Source: Neorhizobium galegae bv. officinalis (GTDB lineage: Bacteria; Pseudomonadota; Alphaproteobacteria; Rhizobiales; Rhizobiaceae). From it: DNA of 64,000 bases. Both the position numbers and the translations under genes were made by a program. The DNA lies in the NCBI GenBank assembly GCA_000985875.1, contig CCRI01000004.1, positions 310,001 through 374,000 of the forward strand. Direction: 5' to 3'. Below the pieces are notes generated by a model that was not told the DNA's origin, did not search any database, and saw only the letters and a program-made list of their open reading frames with translations. Of the stretch, positions 45,700-53,570 are shown one piece after another (the first letter of the stretch is position 1; the number at the start of each line of letters is the position of its first letter).

Positions 45700-46032
45700 T
45701 CAGCCTCGAAGGCCGAGCGCAAATTGAAGCGCTATATTAAGTCGTTGGATATCCTGATCGCTGAGGCGTCCGATCACTGGGCCGACTCGACGGCGGGCAA
45801 CCGTGACGGGTTTATCCGCCATGATATCCGATTTCAATCTGAGGCCGTTTTCAGCGGTCGGCTCGATCGTGATGCGATAGTCGGCCAGATCGTTCAAAGT
45901 TGAGGTTAGCTGGCAGATGGCGATGGCGTCGTGATCCTGGTTGAGAAGAATATCAGCCGTGACGATCACCGCTGGGCGAGGTTTTCCATAGTCGCCGGCG
46001 GTGGCCACGGTCACCACGTCGCCGCGCCTCAT
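45700..46032 (-). CDS. PemK/MazF-family toxin
   Basis: A 110-residue PemK/MazF-type endoribonuclease toxin. It starts MRRGDVVTVATAGDYGKPRPAVIV, with the family's Arg/Gly-Asp and Pro-Arg-Pro motifs; later ICQLTSTLND and PVTVARRRVGPVIGRL match the core strands. Members cut mRNA at short sites and are held inactive by a labile antitoxin. Its start overlaps the stop of the upstream small gene by four bases (ATGA), the usual antitoxin-toxin order. Confidence 0.9.
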   Translation of the reverse strand: MRRGDVVTVATAGDYGKPRPAVIVTADILLNQDHDAIAICQLTSTLNDLADYRITIEPTAENGLRLKSDIMADKPVTVARRRVGPVIGRLSDQDIQRLNIALQFALGLRG

Positions 46033-46241
46033 TCGTGTTTGCTGTCTTCGTTGTCAAACATCGAGACGGCTTCGATCCAGCGAATAGCATCGGCTTCATC
46101 ATCCGGATCCAAGGCCGCCAGCGATGCCTTCAGCCGGGCAATAACGGCGGGATCGTTGGGATCGGGTACGGTTAACCGTCCTTCCGGCGGCGGCGCGCTC
46201 GGCTGATCGGTCACATGCTTTTTCCTCTTGGCCGTCGACAT
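46029..46241 (-). CDS. Putative antitoxin of the PemK/MazF module
   Basis: A 70-residue acidic, proline-rich protein (start MSTAKRKKHVTDQPSAPPP, end DNEDSKHE) that overlaps the toxin start by four bases. It does not show an obvious MazE, DUF3018 or ribbon-helix-helix fold; a central helical segment (AVIARLKASLAALDPDDEAD) could wrap around the toxin. The role is inferred from position and size. Confidence 0.65.
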   Translation of the reverse strand: MSTAKRKKHVTDQPSAPPPEGRLTVPDPNDPAVIARLKASLAALDPDDEADAIRWIEAVSMFDNEDSKHE

Positions 46242-46659
46242 TTGGAATCCTGTGGGATAGGCGACATGTTCCAATGTAAGTCGCCGCCCCGGTTTCTGCA
46301 AATGGCCCCCACCATTGTGCAATGCGAATTTTCGATGATGGGCAAAAAAACTCTTGATTATGACCACGAATATTCTTATCTCCCGGTCAGCCCAAAGTCG
46401 CACGTGCCCGTGGGTGTCCGCCGACCCTCTATTTGGTGAGGTCATCGGTAAGGTACCTGGAACTAACCCCTCCAGTCGCTATTCCGGCCATCCGGGAAAT
46501 GCGAGGACATCTGAAGCAACGACGGTGCGGGCCTTTTTGTTCTCTCCCTGCTTTCCATCAGCGGGGGTTACTGAAGAGGCACACCATCATTGCCGGAAGT
46601 GCGGTAGGGACCTCCCTCCAATCCATGGCAGACAAAGCCGGATCATTGTTCGTGGCAGA
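46242..46659. other. Gene-free region between the toxin module and the decarboxylase leader
   Basis: About 420 bp without a convincing gene. It is visibly lower in GC than flanking DNA, holds AT-rich stretches around 46340-46380 that may serve as promoters, and leads into the leader RNA region of the decarboxylase gene. Short open frames here lack ribosome sites and family features. Confidence 0.4.
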
Positions 46660-46793
46660 ATGTTGATCCACTTATCGCGCGTTTGAGCGTGTCAAGGAAC
46701 CGGTGTCTCCACCGATCGGGTCCTGGCGCATTCTCATCCGTCCTTTGTCCTCCGGTTCACAGCCGGAGCTTTGAGATTTGAAGGGACTGACCG
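46660..46793 (+). ncRNA. Candidate speF-type leader RNA of the ornithine decarboxylase gene
   Basis: The 130 bases before the decarboxylase gene contain ordered hairpins: CGGTG/CACCG with loop TCTC (46701-46714) and CTCCGG/CCGGAG with a 7-nt loop (46750-46768), just ahead of the ribosome site (GAAGGG). A conserved leader structure called speF is known upstream of ornithine decarboxylase genes in alphaproteobacteria, and this gene is of exactly that type. The exact boundaries and the match to the model are not computed. Confidence 0.5.
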
Positions 46794-47927
46794 ATGACCA
46801 CTGCTCGCATCCTTGACTTCATCAAGACCCAGCGTCCCGAAGGACCGTATCTTGTTGTCGATCTCGACGTCGTGCGCGACAATTTCACCGCCTTCCGTCA
46901 TGCCCTGCCGGACAGCGCGATCTATTACGCGGTCAAGGCCAACCCGGAACCGGCAATCCTGAAGCTGCTCGCTTCGATGGGTTCAAACTTCGACTGCGCC
47001 TCGGTCGCCGAAATCCAGATGGCCCTCGATGCCGGCGCGTCCGCCGACCGCATCTCGTTCGGCAACACGATCAAGAAGGAACGCGACATCGCTCGTGCCT
47101 TCGCGCTCGGCGTCGGCCTCTATGCCGTCGACAGCCATGAGGAAGTCGAGAAGATCTCCCGCGCTGCCCCCGGCTCCAAGGTGTTCTGCCGCGTGCTGAC
47201 CGATGGCGAAGGCGCCGAATGGCCGCTGTCGCGCAAGTTCGGCTGCGTGCCGCAGATGGCCGTCGACGTGCTCGTCTACGCGCACCAGATGGGCCTGGAG
47301 TCCTACGGCGTGTCCTTCCATGTCGGCTCGCAGATGACCAAGGTCGATGCCTGGGATGCGGCTCTTGCCGATGCCAAGCGCGTCTTCGGCTCGCTCGCAA
47401 AGCAGGGCATCGTCTTGCAGATGGTCAACATGGGCGGCGGTTTTCCGACCAAGTACCTGCGCGACGTGCCGAAGGCCGAAGAATACGGCAAGGCGATCTT
47501 CGCTTCGCTTCGCAAGCATTTCGGCAACAACCTGCCGAAGACGATCATCGAGCCGGGTCGCGGCATGGTCGGCAATGCGGGCGTCATCAAGGCTGAAGTC
47601 GTCCTCGTGTCGAAGAAGTCGGACAACGACAATCACCGATGGGTCTTCCTCGACATCGGCAAGTTCGGCGGTCTCGCCGAAACCATGGACGAGGCCATCC
47701 GTTACCCGATCCGCACCGAGCGGGACGGCGACGAGATGGAACCCTGCGTTCTCGCCGGCCCGACCTGCGACAGCGCCGACGTGATGTACGAGAAGAACAT
47801 GTATCCGCTGCCCGTGACGCTCACGATCGGCGACGAGGTTCTGATCGAAGGCACCGGCGCCTATACGACGACCTACTCGGCCGTCGCCTTCAACGGTTTC
47901 GACCCTTTGAAGGCCTACGTCATCTAA
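46794..47927 (+). CDS. Ornithine/lysine decarboxylase, PLP fold III
   Basis: A 377-residue PLP-dependent decarboxylase of the alanine-racemase-like fold, as in rhizobial Odc2. It makes putrescine from ornithine, or cadaverine from lysine. The PLP Lys is in YYAVKANPEP (about residue 50), the phosphate-binding motif is MGGGFPTKY (about 222), and the second-domain active-site Cys is in GPTCDSADVMYEKN (about 325). The C-terminal substrate loop is normal. A leader RNA candidate lies upstream, and the next gene encodes a GNAT acetyltransferase. Confidence 0.93.
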   Translation: MTTARILDFIKTQRPEGPYLVVDLDVVRDNFTAFRHALPDSAIYYAVKANPEPAILKLLASMGSNFDCASVAEIQMALDAGASADRISFGNTIKKERDIARAFALGVGLYAVDSHEEVEKISRAAPGSKVFCRVLTDGEGAEWPLSRKFGCVPQMAVDVLVYAHQMGLESYGVSFHVGSQMTKVDAWDAALADAKRVFGSLAKQGIVLQMVNMGGGFPTKYLRDVPKAEEYGKAIFASLRKHFGNNLPKTIIEPGRGMVGNAGVIKAEVVLVSKKSDNDNHRWVFLDIGKFGGLAETMDEAIRYPIRTERDGDEMEPCVLAGPTCDSADVMYEKNMYPLPVTLTIGDEVLIEGTGAYTTTYSAVAFNGFDPLKAYVI

Positions 47928-48047
47928 GGGGCGGATTTCCGCTCCCTAAGGCGTATTACTTCCGCCGGCCCCGTAACCAGCCGGGGCGACAAATTCACAA
48001 TTCCTCTTCATCGCCGCTGATAACGGTATTGGGTACGGGAGGCCACG

Positions 48048-48617
48048 ATGGCCGCTGTTCTTGATTCTGTGCGCGCATTCTTTGCGCCCAACTCCACTTT
48101 CACCATCGACGCCGAAACTCCGGCCGACGTGGTCGCCCGCGAAACCCTGCTCGACCGCGCCATGGGCCCGGATCGCCGCCGGAAGTCGTCGGAAAAGATC
48201 CGCCGCAACCGCGTGCCGGCCGAAGGGCTCGCCATCGTTGCCCGCGACGGCGCCGGCCACGTGATCGGCACCGTACGTCTTTGGAACGTAGAGGCCGGCA
48301 TCTCGTCCGAAGGCCAGGCCATCGATGCGCTGCTGCTCGGCCCGCTGGCGGTCGACTCCGCTCAGGAAGGCCGGGGCATCGGCGCCGCTCTGATGCGTGC
48401 GGCGATCGCCGAGGCTCACAAGCGCGGCCACGGTGCGATCCTGCTGGTCGGCGATGCAGCCTATTATGAACGGTTCGGCTTCTTTGCCGACAAGACCCGG
48501 CATCTCGTCATGCCCGGCCCCTTCGAGCGTTCGCGTTTCCTGGCGCTCGAACTCAAGGCTGGCTGGCTGGAAGGTGCCGCTGGCATGATCGTCGCCAACG
48601 GGCGCAAGCTGGCCTGA
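48048..48617 (+). CDS. GNAT acetyltransferase after the decarboxylase
   Basis: A 189-residue acetyltransferase of the YhbS-like type. Motif A is LLLGPLAVDSAQEGRGIGAALM (about residues 95-116), with LVGDAAYYERFGF following. It lies 120 bases after the decarboxylase gene, an arrangement common in Rhizobiaceae, which suggests but does not prove a role in polyamine acetylation. A terminator follows at 48682. Confidence 0.88.
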   Translation: MAAVLDSVRAFFAPNSTFTIDAETPADVVARETLLDRAMGPDRRRKSSEKIRRNRVPAEGLAIVARDGAGHVIGTVRLWNVEAGISSEGQAIDALLLGPLAVDSAQEGRGIGAALMRAAIAEAHKRGHGAILLVGDAAYYERFGFFADKTRHLVMPGPFERSRFLALELKAGWLEGAAGMIVANGRKLA

Positions 48618-48681
48618 CAAGGTCGGGTTTCCGACCCAAGGCATTCAGCACTCAAGGCCTCGCGCCCCGACGATCTGCCCA

Positions 48682-48742
48682 AACCCCGTCTCCCCGATGG
48701 CGCGTCCCCGTTGGAGCGCCCTGAAGGGGAGGCGGGGTTTTT
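48682..48742 (+). terminator. Terminator after the GNAT gene
   Basis: ACCCCGTCTCCCC (48683-48695) pairs with GGGGAGGCGGGG (48726-48737), allowing G-T and one offset, and is followed by TTTTT. It ends the decarboxylase-GNAT unit. Confidence 0.7.
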
Positions 48743-48794
48743 CCTGCGACAAATTCTCCCTTTCGGGCCGCAGCCGCGCCTCCGCCGGCAGCGG

Positions 48795-48808
48795 TTGATC
48801 CTGATCAA
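48795..48808. promoter_or_regulatory. FNR/FixK-type box before ompW
   Basis: TTGATCCTGATCAA is a perfect TTGAT-N4-ATCAA anaerobox, the recognition site of FNR/FixK/FnrN regulators. It lies 66 bases before the OmpW start, at a spacing that fits an activating site near -41. This predicts induction of the porin at low oxygen. Confidence 0.8.
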
Positions 48809-48874
48809 TCCGACTCTCGGAGCCCGCTCCTAAGCCTCTCCCTGCAAGATCAAAACGCAAGCAGGAGAGCTTAC

Positions 48875-49564
48875 ATGAACACGAACGGGGTACGGCATCT
48901 GAGATGGATCGCGGGCGCGGGTGCGGCTTTTTTCGCATTCGGGGCGGCAGCGGCGGATCTGACGTCGGCACCCGTCGCCCCGGTGGCACAGGAGATCGCA
49001 ACAGCCCGAAGCCCCTGGCAGATCCGCGTGCGCGGCTTGGGCGTCCTCACTGAGGACCGCGGTTCGGTCGATGGCGTTGCGGGTTCGGACCTGTCCTATT
49101 CCGACTCGGTCATCCCCGAACTCGATATCAGCTACTTCTTCACCGACAATATCGCCGCCGAACTGATCCTCGGCACGACCTATGCGAATATCAAGGAAGA
49201 CGGTGCTGTCGGCGTGCCGGTCGGCCGTGCCTGGCTTCTGCCGCCGACGCTGACGCTGCAATACCACTTCACCGATTTCGGCGCCTTCAAGCCCTATGTC
49301 GGTGCCGGTGTCAATTATTCGCTGTTCTACAACCAGTCGGAAAAGCCGGGCTTCCACAATCTCGACGTCGAGAACAATGTCGGCGCGGCCCTTCAGGTCG
49401 GTTTCGATTACATGATCGACCAGCACTGGGGCGTGAACTTCGACGTGAAGAAGATTTTTCTCGAAACCAAATGGAAGGCCGACCACGACGTGCTCGGGCC
49501 GCTGAGCGGCAAGGCGAAAATCAATCCCTGGCTGATCGGGGCAGGCGTCACCTACCGCTTCTAA
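48875..49564 (+). CDS. OmpW-family outer-membrane protein
   Basis: A 229-residue outer-membrane beta-barrel of the OmpW family. A signal peptide (residues 1-27, ending GAAAA) precedes the mature barrel. Hallmarks include WQIRVRGLGVLTE, ISYFFTDNIAAELILGTTY, and LPPTLTLQYHFTDFGAFKPYVGAG; the chain ends in Arg-Phe as barrels do. OmpW forms a narrow hydrophobic channel and is linked to anaerobic adaptation in other bacteria. A strong FNR-type box and RBS AGGAG lie upstream; a terminator follows. Confidence 0.93.
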   Translation: MNTNGVRHLRWIAGAGAAFFAFGAAAADLTSAPVAPVAQEIATARSPWQIRVRGLGVLTEDRGSVDGVAGSDLSYSDSVIPELDISYFFTDNIAAELILGTTYANIKEDGAVGVPVGRAWLLPPTLTLQYHFTDFGAFKPYVGAGVNYSLFYNQSEKPGFHNLDVENNVGAALQVGFDYMIDQHWGVNFDVKKIFLETKWKADHDVLGPLSGKAKINPWLIGAGVTYRF

Positions 49565-49591
49565 AAAAAATAAAAGGTCGGTGGGGGACGG

Positions 49592-49628
49592 GGCCGGCGC
49601 CAGACAGGTGGCGCCGGCCTTGTTTTTT
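49592..49628 (+). terminator. Terminator after ompW
   Basis: GGCCGGCGCCA (49592-49602) and TGGCGCCGGCC (49609-49619) form an 11-bp perfect stem with a 6-nt loop, followed by TTGTTTTTT. Its T-run abuts the stop codon of the convergent tautomerase gene. Confidence 0.9.
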
Positions 49629-49846
49629 CAGTCGCCGTCTTTGGCGCGATAGGCATCCGGGATAACGAAAATCTCGTCGGCGCGGCCGTATCCGCCGTCC
49701 TTGACCTCCTCGATCAGGACCATGGTGTGAGGCCGTGCGGCCTCGCTCATGTATCCGACCAGCATCTCGGTGATGCGATGGACGATCTCTTGCTTCTGGG
49801 CCTTGCTGAGTGCGGCTTCGGGCGTCTTGATGTTCACAAATGGCAT
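49628..49846 (-). CDS. 4-oxalocrotonate tautomerase-family protein
   Basis: A 72-residue tautomerase. The catalytic Pro is the second residue (MPFVNIKTPEAALSKAQKQE), as required after Met removal, and VLIEEVKDGGYGRAD matches the second strand with the active-site Arg region. It may act with the adjacent SDR, 31 bases upstream on the same strand, in catabolism of an aromatic or keto compound. Confidence 0.88.
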   Translation of the reverse strand: MPFVNIKTPEAALSKAQKQEIVHRITEMLVGYMSEAARPHTMVLIEEVKDGGYGRADEIFVIPDAYRAKDGD

Positions 49847-49877
49847 GGAGTTGTCCTCAGGTTGATGTTTTGGTGTT

Positions 49878-50618
49878 TCAGATCATGCCGCCATTGGCGC
49901 GCAGAACCTGGCCGTTGACCCAGCCGCCGTCCGGGCCGGCGAGGAAGGAGACGACGGTGGCGATGTCCTGCGGCTGGCCGAGGCGACCGAGCGGGATGGC
50001 TCTCACGATATTCTGGACCAGTTCCTCGGACTTGCCGGTCATGAACAGCTCGGTTTCGACAGGGCCCGGAGCGACCGCGTTGACGGTGATCTTCCGCCGG
50101 CCGAGTTCTTTGGAGGCGACATGGGTCATCGCTTCGACAGCCGCCTTGGTGGCGGCATAACCGCCATAGGCCGGTCCGTAGGCGCCGACCACGCTCGACG
50201 AGAAGTTGATGATGCGGCCGCCGTCGCGCAGCCGCTTGCCTGCTTCGCGGATGCCGCGGAATGTGCCAGTCAGATTGATGGCGATCTGGTTTTCGAAGGT
50301 CTCGTCATCCATCTCGGCGAGCGGCGCAAGCCTTATCACGCCGGCATTGTTGACGAGGATGTCGACACCGCCGTAGCTCTGTTCGGCGGCATCGAACAGG
50401 GTTGCGACACCGGTCGGGCTGCCGACATCCGCCTGCACCGCGACCGCCTTGCCGCCGCCGGCTTCGATCTCTGCAACGACCTGGTCGGCGGCCTGCCGGC
50501 TGGTCGCATAATTGACGACGACAGCGATGCCGTCCTCGGCGAGGCGGAGCGCAATCGCCCTGCCGATGCCCTTCGAAGCGCCGGTGACGATCGCGACGCG
50601 TTGTCCGTTGGTAGTCAT
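49878..50618 (-). CDS. Short-chain dehydrogenase/reductase
   Basis: A 246-residue classical SDR. The NAD(P) motif TGASKGIG is at residues 12-19, NNAG near 88, the catalytic Ser in INFSSSVVGAYGP, and the Tyr-Lys pair in YGGYAATKAAVE. It reduces a ketone or oxidises an alcohol; the substrate is unknown. The ATG at 50618 is preceded by AAGGAGAG. A divergent LysR gene lies 100 bases away, which probably regulates it along with the tautomerase downstream. Confidence 0.92.
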   Translation of the reverse strand: MTTNGQRVAIVTGASKGIGRAIALRLAEDGIAVVVNYATSRQAADQVVAEIEAGGGKAVAVQADVGSPTGVATLFDAAEQSYGGVDILVNNAGVIRLAPLAEMDDETFENQIAINLTGTFRGIREAGKRLRDGGRIINFSSSVVGAYGPAYGGYAATKAAVEAMTHVASKELGRRKITVNAVAPGPVETELFMTGKSEELVQNIVRAIPLGRLGQPQDIATVVSFLAGPDGGWVNGQVLRANGGMI

Positions 50619-50678
50619 TGGATCTCTCCTTGGTTGGTAGGCAGGAGATATTGCTGACACGGCTCAAGAACAATTGGC

Positions 50679-50702
50679 GGCGAATTGACATCAGAATTCG
50701 CC
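50679..50702. promoter_or_regulatory. Inverted repeat in the SDR/LysR divergent promoter
   Basis: GGCGAATT (50679-50686) and AATTCGCC (50695-50702) are perfect 8-bp arms with an 8-nt spacer, directly before the LysR start. The spacing suits a LysR-type or other dimeric regulator site. Confidence 0.6.
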
Positions 50703-50718
50703 TGTGGTGAACAAGGTC

Positions 50719-51612
50719 ATGGATCGCCTCGACCGCATGCAGCTCTTTGTCCGGATCGTCGAACGGCGCAGCTTTTCCGCTGCGGCCGCCGATCTCGGCC
50801 TTGCCCGTTCGACCGTCACCGAAGCGGTCAAGCAGCTTGAGGAGGGGATCGGCACGCGACTTCTCGAGCGGACGACGCGCTACGTCACCCCGACGCTCGA
50901 CGGCCGGGCTTTCTACGAGCGTTGCCTCGCGATCCTCGCAGACGTGGACGAGGCGGAGAACATCTTTCGAGACGCGCAGCCGCGGGGCCTGCTGCGGGTC
51001 GATGCGCACGGGTTTCTGACCCGCACCTTCCTCTTGCCGCGCCTTCACGAATTCCTCGACCGCTATCCGCTCCTGGAACTGCAGATCGGCCAGGGCGACC
51101 GGCTGGTGGATCTCGTTCGCGAAGGCGTGGACTGCGTCATCCGGGCAGGCGAGATCGATGACAGCGGGCTGATCATGCGCAGGCTCGGGACCATCACCGA
51201 AATCACCTGCGCCAGCCGCACCTATGTCGAGAAATATGGGCTGCCGAAATCACCCGATGCGCTGGAAGGGCATCTCGCCATCGGCTTCCTATCTTCGCGC
51301 ACCGGCCAGATCATGCCGCTCGAATTCGCGGTCGGCAACGAGGTGCGCTACGTCACTCTTCCAAGCCGGCTGACGGTCAACAATTCCGATACGATGGTCG
51401 ATCTCGCCCGCCGCGGTTTCGGGCTCATACAAGCGCCCCGTTATCGCCTGCAGCGGGATATCGACGAGGGCGTGCTCGTCGAAGTGCTTGCCGATTTCCC
51501 GCCGCCGCCGACACTGCTTTCGGCGCTCTATCCGCAGAACCGCCAGCTTTCGCCGCGGGTGCGCGTCTTCCTCGACTGGATCGTCAAGGTGTTCGCCGAA
51601 GCCGGGCTTTGA
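50719..51612 (+). CDS. LysR-family regulator divergent from the SDR
   Basis: A 297-residue LysR regulator. The DNA-binding domain is at residues 1-60 (MQLFVRIVERRSFSAAAADLG), with LARSTVTEAVKQLEEGIG following. The effector domain resembles that of regulators controlling SDR or oxidoreductase genes. The ATG at 50719 is chosen; GTG codons at 50704 and 50707 are alternatives. It is divergent from the SDR gene, the classic LysR arrangement. Confidence 0.9.
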   Translation: MDRLDRMQLFVRIVERRSFSAAAADLGLARSTVTEAVKQLEEGIGTRLLERTTRYVTPTLDGRAFYERCLAILADVDEAENIFRDAQPRGLLRVDAHGFLTRTFLLPRLHEFLDRYPLLELQIGQGDRLVDLVREGVDCVIRAGEIDDSGLIMRRLGTITEITCASRTYVEKYGLPKSPDALEGHLAIGFLSSRTGQIMPLEFAVGNEVRYVTLPSRLTVNNSDTMVDLARRGFGLIQAPRYRLQRDIDEGVLVEVLADFPPPPTLLSALYPQNRQLSPRVRVFLDWIVKVFAEAGL

Positions 51613-51647
51613 GATCCGGACATGCCCGGATTTTCTGTGGGGACGTC

Positions 51648-51887
51648 TTACGGCCGATAGATCGCCTGCAGCTTGGCAAGGTCGGCGATCTTCAGCTCCA
51701 CGGGATCCATGTCGTCGCGCGAAGACTTGAACCACGCGGCCGCTTCCTGGATGTGTCGGCCATAGGGTTCCGGGTACATGCTCAGCCCCGACACCCATTG
51801 GCGAACGATTTCGCGGTCCATGCGGCCCGACGCGTAGCGGTCGTGCATGGTCTTGGCGGATGTCGTGAGGTCTTCGACATTCTTCAT
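51648..51887 (-). CDS. Small hypothetical protein
   Basis: A 79-residue protein of unknown function, rich in charged and aromatic residues (DREIVRQWVSGLSMYPEPYG). Its ATG overlaps the stop of the upstream small gene by one base (TGATG), arguing for coupled translation. No signal, membrane helix or known fold is seen. Confidence 0.6.
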   Translation of the reverse strand: MKNVEDLTTSAKTMHDRYASGRMDREIVRQWVSGLSMYPEPYGRHIQEAAAWFKSSRDDMDPVELKIADLAKLQAIYRP

Positions 51888-52153
51888 CAATGCACCGCGG
51901 GATTGGGTTCGGGTTCGCCGAAGAAGGAACGGATTCCGTCGCGCTCGACGGTCGCCAGGAACTCGTCGAAGGCTTCGCGGTCGGTCGGAAACGGCTCTTC
52001 CCAGGTGGTGACGTCATCTTCTTCGGTAATGACTTCGAGCGTCCAGTCGCCCTGGGTGCCGGCCGGGCGGTAGATGTCGACCAGCACGGTGATGCCGTCT
52101 TCGGTGAATTCGCCGGCGAGCTCGGAGTGTTCAGTCTTGGGTGCCTTGGCCAT
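51887..52153 (-). CDS. Small acidic hypothetical protein
   Basis: An 88-residue acidic protein (ELAGEFTEDGITVLVDIYRPAG near the start) with no recognised family. It precedes and overlaps the 79-residue gene. A role as a pair is likely from the coupling; toxin-antitoxin function is possible but nothing in the sequence shows it. Confidence 0.6.
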   Translation of the reverse strand: MAKAPKTEHSELAGEFTEDGITVLVDIYRPAGTQGDWTLEVITEEDDVTTWEEPFPTDREAFDEFLATVERDGIRSFFGEPEPNPAVH

Positions 52154-52449
52154 GTCGTATCCGATCGTTTAAACGGCTGTCCCGGCGCTGCGGGTCCGGT
52201 CCAAGGAGGGAATCGGGTACGCAACGATTAAGACGGTCGGGTTGGTCCAATACACTGCTTTCCGTTTCTGCTCCACCGTGGATGAACTTGGAGGCGGTTC
52301 TCATTCTCTTCAAAAATCAGAGGGGTTGCTGGGGCGAGGGGATGCCGCACGACGGGAACGTCAAATACAGCTTTCACGCCCCATCATCTCTGCGTGAGTC
52401 CACCCTTTCCGCCATAGTCTCGACCGCCTGGACGTCCTAGCTTGGCTGG
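52154..52449. other. Gene-free spacer
   Basis: About 300 bp between the small acidic gene and the serine hydrolase gene. I see no gene or clear repeat; it probably carries divergent promoters. Confidence 0.4.
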
Positions 52450-53481
52450 ATGATCACACGCCGCGCAACCCTTCTATCCCTGCCGTTCGCCCTGACCGCC
52501 GCCCGCAGCCTTGCCCAGGGCGCGCCCCAGGCACCTGTGCCGCAGCCGCCGGTGACGCTCGACACCGTGCTTGGCGGTGCGGCGGAGCTGGAGCCCTTGA
52601 AGGTCGTGCTCGTCGCCCGCAATGGCGAGATGCTTGCCGAGCGGGCGTTCAACGGCCATTCGCTGGACGCCTCCACCAACATCAAGTCGGCCTCGAAATC
52701 GATCATCTCGGCTTTGACAGGCATCGCCATCGACCGCCGGCTGCTCGAAGGTCCCGACCAGAAGATCGCGCCGATCCTGAAGGCCGACCTGCCGGCCAAT
52801 CCGGATCCGCGCATCCACACGGTCACCATCGGCAACCTGCTTTCGATGCAGGCGGGGCTCGGACGGCTGTCGGGGCCGAACTATGGCCGCTGGGTTGCGA
52901 GCCGCAACTGGGTCCAGTTCGCGCTCGCCCAGCCGTTCGACGACGACCCCGGCGGTTCGATGCTCTATTCTACCGCCTCGACGCATCTGCTTTCGGCGAT
53001 CCTCACCAAGGTCGGCGGCAAATCGACCCTGGCGCTGGCGCGGGAATGGCTGGAGCCGGTCGACGGTTTCCGGATCGGCTCCTGGGAACGCGACCGCCAG
53101 GGCATCTATCTCGGCGGCAACCAGATGGCGATGACCGCCCGCTCGCTTCTGGCCTTCGGCGAACTCTACCGCAACGGCGGCAAGACGAAGGAGGGCCGCC
53201 AGGTCATCTCCAAGGATTGGATCGACCAGTCCTGGACGCCGCGCACCAATTCGCGTTTTTCCGGCGACGGTTACGGATACGGCTGGTTCCTGCGCAATAT
53301 CGGGGACGAGGAGGTCAAGTTCGGCTGGGGTTATGGCGGGCAGATGCTCTATGTCGTGCCGTCACTCAACCTCACCGTGGTGATGACGTCCGACGAAAGC
53401 GGCCCCTCGGCCCGCAGCGGTTATCGCGATGACCTGCACAACCTGCTTGCCGAAATCATCGGAGCCATTCGCGTTGTTTGA
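52450..53481 (+). CDS. Beta-lactamase-family (class C-like) serine hydrolase
   Basis: A 343-residue exported hydrolase of the penicillin-binding/class C family. The N-terminus has a twin-arginine-type signal (residues 1-22, TRRATLLSLPFALTAARSLA). The SxxK motif is SASKS (about residue 80) and the Tyr motif YST is near 175; no KTG is obvious, and GWGYGGQ near 296 may take its place, so it is more likely an esterase or peptidase than an antibiotic-degrading enzyme. It is monocistronic. Confidence 0.85.
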   Translation: MITRRATLLSLPFALTAARSLAQGAPQAPVPQPPVTLDTVLGGAAELEPLKVVLVARNGEMLAERAFNGHSLDASTNIKSASKSIISALTGIAIDRRLLEGPDQKIAPILKADLPANPDPRIHTVTIGNLLSMQAGLGRLSGPNYGRWVASRNWVQFALAQPFDDDPGGSMLYSTASTHLLSAILTKVGGKSTLALAREWLEPVDGFRIGSWERDRQGIYLGGNQMAMTARSLLAFGELYRNGGKTKEGRQVISKDWIDQSWTPRTNSRFSGDGYGYGWFLRNIGDEEVKFGWGYGGQMLYVVPSLNLTVVMTSDESGPSARSGYRDDLHNLLAEIIGAIRVV

Positions 53482-53570
53482 AGCCAATTTGTATAAACTT
53501 GAATGACCGGGCACACCGAATGGTAACCGCCTGACGCTAGCATGCCCCGCGTCGCCATTGGGGGTGTTTC

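Noticed and set aside
46242..46445. Longer start for the antitoxin gene
   Set aside because: The upstream extension is not protein-like, and the ATG at 46241 gives a standard small antitoxin.
47928..47946. Hairpin after the decarboxylase gene as terminator
   Set aside because: GGGGCGGA/TCCGCTCC forms a short stem with a 2-nt loop and no T-run; read-through to the GNAT gene seems likely.
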